A stretch of DNA of 64,000 nt, from assembly GCA_017550165.1 (NCBI GenBank), contig JAFZQH010000022.1:1-64000 (forward strand). Direction: 5' to 3'. Below are positions 62,677 through 64,000 of the stretch, in pieces. The position numbers and the translations under genes are program-made. The stretch comes from Lachnospiraceae bacterium. Its GTDB lineage: Bacteria; Bacillota; Clostridia; Lachnospirales; Lachnospiraceae. Under the pieces are notes generated by a model. That model worked only from the letters and a program-made list of their open reading frames with translations, searched no databases and was not told the DNA's origin. Position 1 is the stretch's first letter. Each line of letters starts with the position of its first letter.

Positions 62677-63861
62677 CTATAAATCCCCAAGCTTTCTGGA
62701 GAAAGAATCCTTAATGGACAGGTACTCTTTGTAGCTTATGCCGCAGGCATCCAGGAGACCTTCCGTTGTTGCGTTGTTAAAAAGCTGCTGCAGGACTATC
62801 TCACGGTTCCAGCCTACCTTGGCATCGTCAGTCTCCATTTTGACAAATGCCCTTACACAGCGATCAGCCATAATGACAATGGCAGCCTCCTTCATGGTGG
62901 GAAACTCAGACCTGTCAGCCGTCTCATATATTAACTGGATAAGGTTGGTGGGAAAATTATAATGCTCGCCCACCTCCACATTTGACTTGACCAGTTCATT
63001 GCCGGACATTAGACCTATACGGCAAAAAATCCCTCCGGCTTTGGCAAGGGCTGCATCAGCACCTATATATCCTGCGGCTTCATAGGCAAGTTCAGCCACC
63101 TTAAGGCAGTATTTGTACTGCTTGGGTGAATGGTTCTTCCAGGCGGCGCAAACCTTTGAATTGGGATCAAGTAATCTCTGAATCTGTATCTGCTGTCTGT
63201 TATCAACAAAGCGGGTAACATACCATCCCAGGATCAGTCCGAAGGCTACGGATACTATACCTAAAGCCATGGAATATACCACCGGCAGAACACCGAAACG
63301 CTGCTGGACTACAAACTGGGTGACAGTACAGCAGAGAACATATGAGCATATAACGATAATGCCGCCGCCGGCTATGGTATCCTTGTCGGCAAAGAGTCTT
63401 GCGACGGCTGCACCTACCACCACAAGTATCAGGTATAGGATAAAATACCTGTAATCCATGGTAACTACAGAATTATATAAAAATGAAAAATATGTACCGA
63501 ATATGACACCGGTGGTGGGCTCGGTGATCAGGGAAAATGCCATGGATATAACTGAAAAGGGGGCAACATCAAGTCCCATAAGGGCACATACCGTTACGAT
63601 GACACAGCCTGCCACGAATACGATAAATATCCTGCAGAAATTGCCGAATTTTTCTTCTGAATATTTGTGGGTGGTCCGGTCATATTCCAGCCATACAACC
63701 CCAAGAAGAACCAGGATCAGTGAGCCGGATATAAGGCCTATCAATCCGTATGTCTCAGTCCGGGTGATGTTAACCAGGAATATATCGGTGAAGATAGCGG
63801 ACAGAAAGATGCATATCACAAATATAAGACGTTTTGGTGAAAATCTCGCTTCAAGTGCCAT
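62677..63861 (-). CDS. Truncated PgpH-like membrane protein with degenerate HD domain
   Basis: A 394-aa protein in the slot usually held by the c-di-AMP phosphodiesterase PgpH (about 700 aa). Residues 10-215 are 7-8 transmembrane helices. Residues about 228-390 align with the PgpH HD domain: LLDPNSKVCAAW, YKYCLKVAELAYEAAGYIGADAALAKAGGIFCRIG and PTMKEAAIVIMADRCVRAF. The first metal His (YHHSL in PgpH) is YKYCL and the HD pair of YHDIGK is FCRIGL, so metal binding and catalysis should be lost. The large extracellular domain is absent. A regulatory or binding role is possible. Confidence 0.75.
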   Translation of the reverse strand: MALEARFSPKRLIFVICIFLSAIFTDIFLVNITRTETYGLIGLISGSLILVLLGVVWLEYDRTTHKYSEEKFGNFCRIFIVFVAGCVIVTVCALMGLDVAPFSVISMAFSLITEPTTGVIFGTYFSFLYNSVVTMDYRYFILYLILVVVGAAVARLFADKDTIAGGGIIVICSYVLCCTVTQFVVQQRFGVLPVVYSMALGIVSVAFGLILGWYVTRFVDNRQQIQIQRLLDPNSKVCAAWKNHSPKQYKYCLKVAELAYEAAGYIGADAALAKAGGIFCRIGLMSGNELVKSNVEVGEHYNFPTNLIQLIYETADRSEFPTMKEAAIVIMADRCVRAFVKMETDDAKVGWNREIVLQQLFNNATTEGLLDACGISYKEYLSIKDSFSRKLGDL

Positions 63862-63862
63862 G

Positions 63863-64000
63863 TTATTCTTTGGAATTCCTCCTGCTTACACGTTTTTCAT
63901 AGGATTCATAAGCCTTAACGATCTTCTGTACAAGAGGATGCCTTACAACATCAGTACTTGTAAGGGTACAGAAGCTTATACCGTCCACCTTGGCCAGTAC
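63863..64000 (-). CDS. phoH: PhoH-family ATPase, C-terminal end only (cut by window)
   Basis: The last 45 codons of a gene running off the right edge. The end VDGISFCTLTSTDVVRHPLV followed by QKIVKAYESYEK matches the C-terminus of PhoH/YbeZ-type ATPases, and the stop lies 1 nt before the PgpH-like gene start. This fits the conserved phoH-pgpH-ybeY order. Confidence 0.85.
   Translation of the reverse strand, partial: VLAKVDGISFCTLTSTDVVRHPLVQKIVKAYESYEKRVSRRNSKE

Noticed and set aside
1-64000. tRNA, rRNA, CRISPR arrays, prophage and transposase genes
   Set aside because: No cloverleaf, rRNA segment, regularly spaced repeats or phage/transposase proteins could be recognised; the tyrosine recombinase lacks any phage context.

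Overview
This 64 kb window looks like a chromosomal core region of a low-GC, Gram-positive anaerobe, most likely a Lachnospiraceae member close to Butyrivibrio, Roseburia or Lachnospira. The evidence is Firmicutes-specific genes (recU, prp with an N-terminally extended L27, rsfS, sepF, a XerS-like recombinase, a yneA/lexA pair), strong purine-rich ribosome binding sites, sigma-A promoters, and two secreted proteins with BspA-like, InlB-like and Big_2 modules. No rRNA, tRNA, CRISPR array, prophage or insertion-sequence transposase is visible.

Layout. (1) 1-7.3 kb is the most accessory-looking part: a tiny membrane protein, an XRE regulator with its operator, two large secreted Ig-like proteins and an EF-G paralogue between them, plus two copies of a small interspersed palindromic repeat. 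(2) 7.3-15.5 kb: leuS, a free-standing ~350-nt transcription unit with no convincing protein, an unknown protein with a receiver-like N-terminus, a HAD phosphatase, a YgiQ-type radical SAM protein, an RluA-type pseudouridine synthase and recU. (3) 15.5-20.7 kb: a histidine operon hisZ-hisG-hisD-hisB-hisIE; the HisIE protein carries a catalytically dead HisA/HisF-like barrel. (4) 20.7-26.9 kb: the TIGR03960/TIGR03936/RNase G block leading into rplU-prp-rpmA and obgE. (5) 26.9-31.4 kb: cytidylate-kinase-like protein, LytTR regulator, an unknown 80-aa protein, yhbY, nadD, yqeK and a second RluA-family enzyme.

(6) From 31.4 kb most genes are on the minus strand: xerS, a yneA-like SOS gene divergent from lexA (+) across a cluster of LexA boxes, rsfS-lspA-aroB, then the sepF/yggS/HlyD operon. 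(7) 39.5-48.7 kb is a cell-shape and wall operon, radC-mreB-mreC-mreD-mrdA-minC-rodA-mgsA-dac, with no minD or minE at the usual place. (8) 48.7-55.4 kb: mutS-mutL-miaA and a PLP enzyme. (9) 55.5-64 kb: an amidohydrolase (+), then on the minus strand phoH (partial), a truncated and catalytically degenerate PgpH-like membrane protein, ybeY, a DUF3048 lipoprotein, a SpoVB/MurJ-type flippase and two flavoproteins.

The strongest candidate for something not explained by known genes is the structured RNA at about 9942-10293: near-consensus promoter, perfect intrinsic terminator, several long-range complementary helices, and a three-codon ORF behind an excellent ribosome binding site. Other notable signals are the dense LexA-box array, a 200-bp nested inverted/direct repeat element downstream of yneA, the dead HisA-like and PgpH-like modules, and a LeuRS with KMGKR in place of KMSKS.
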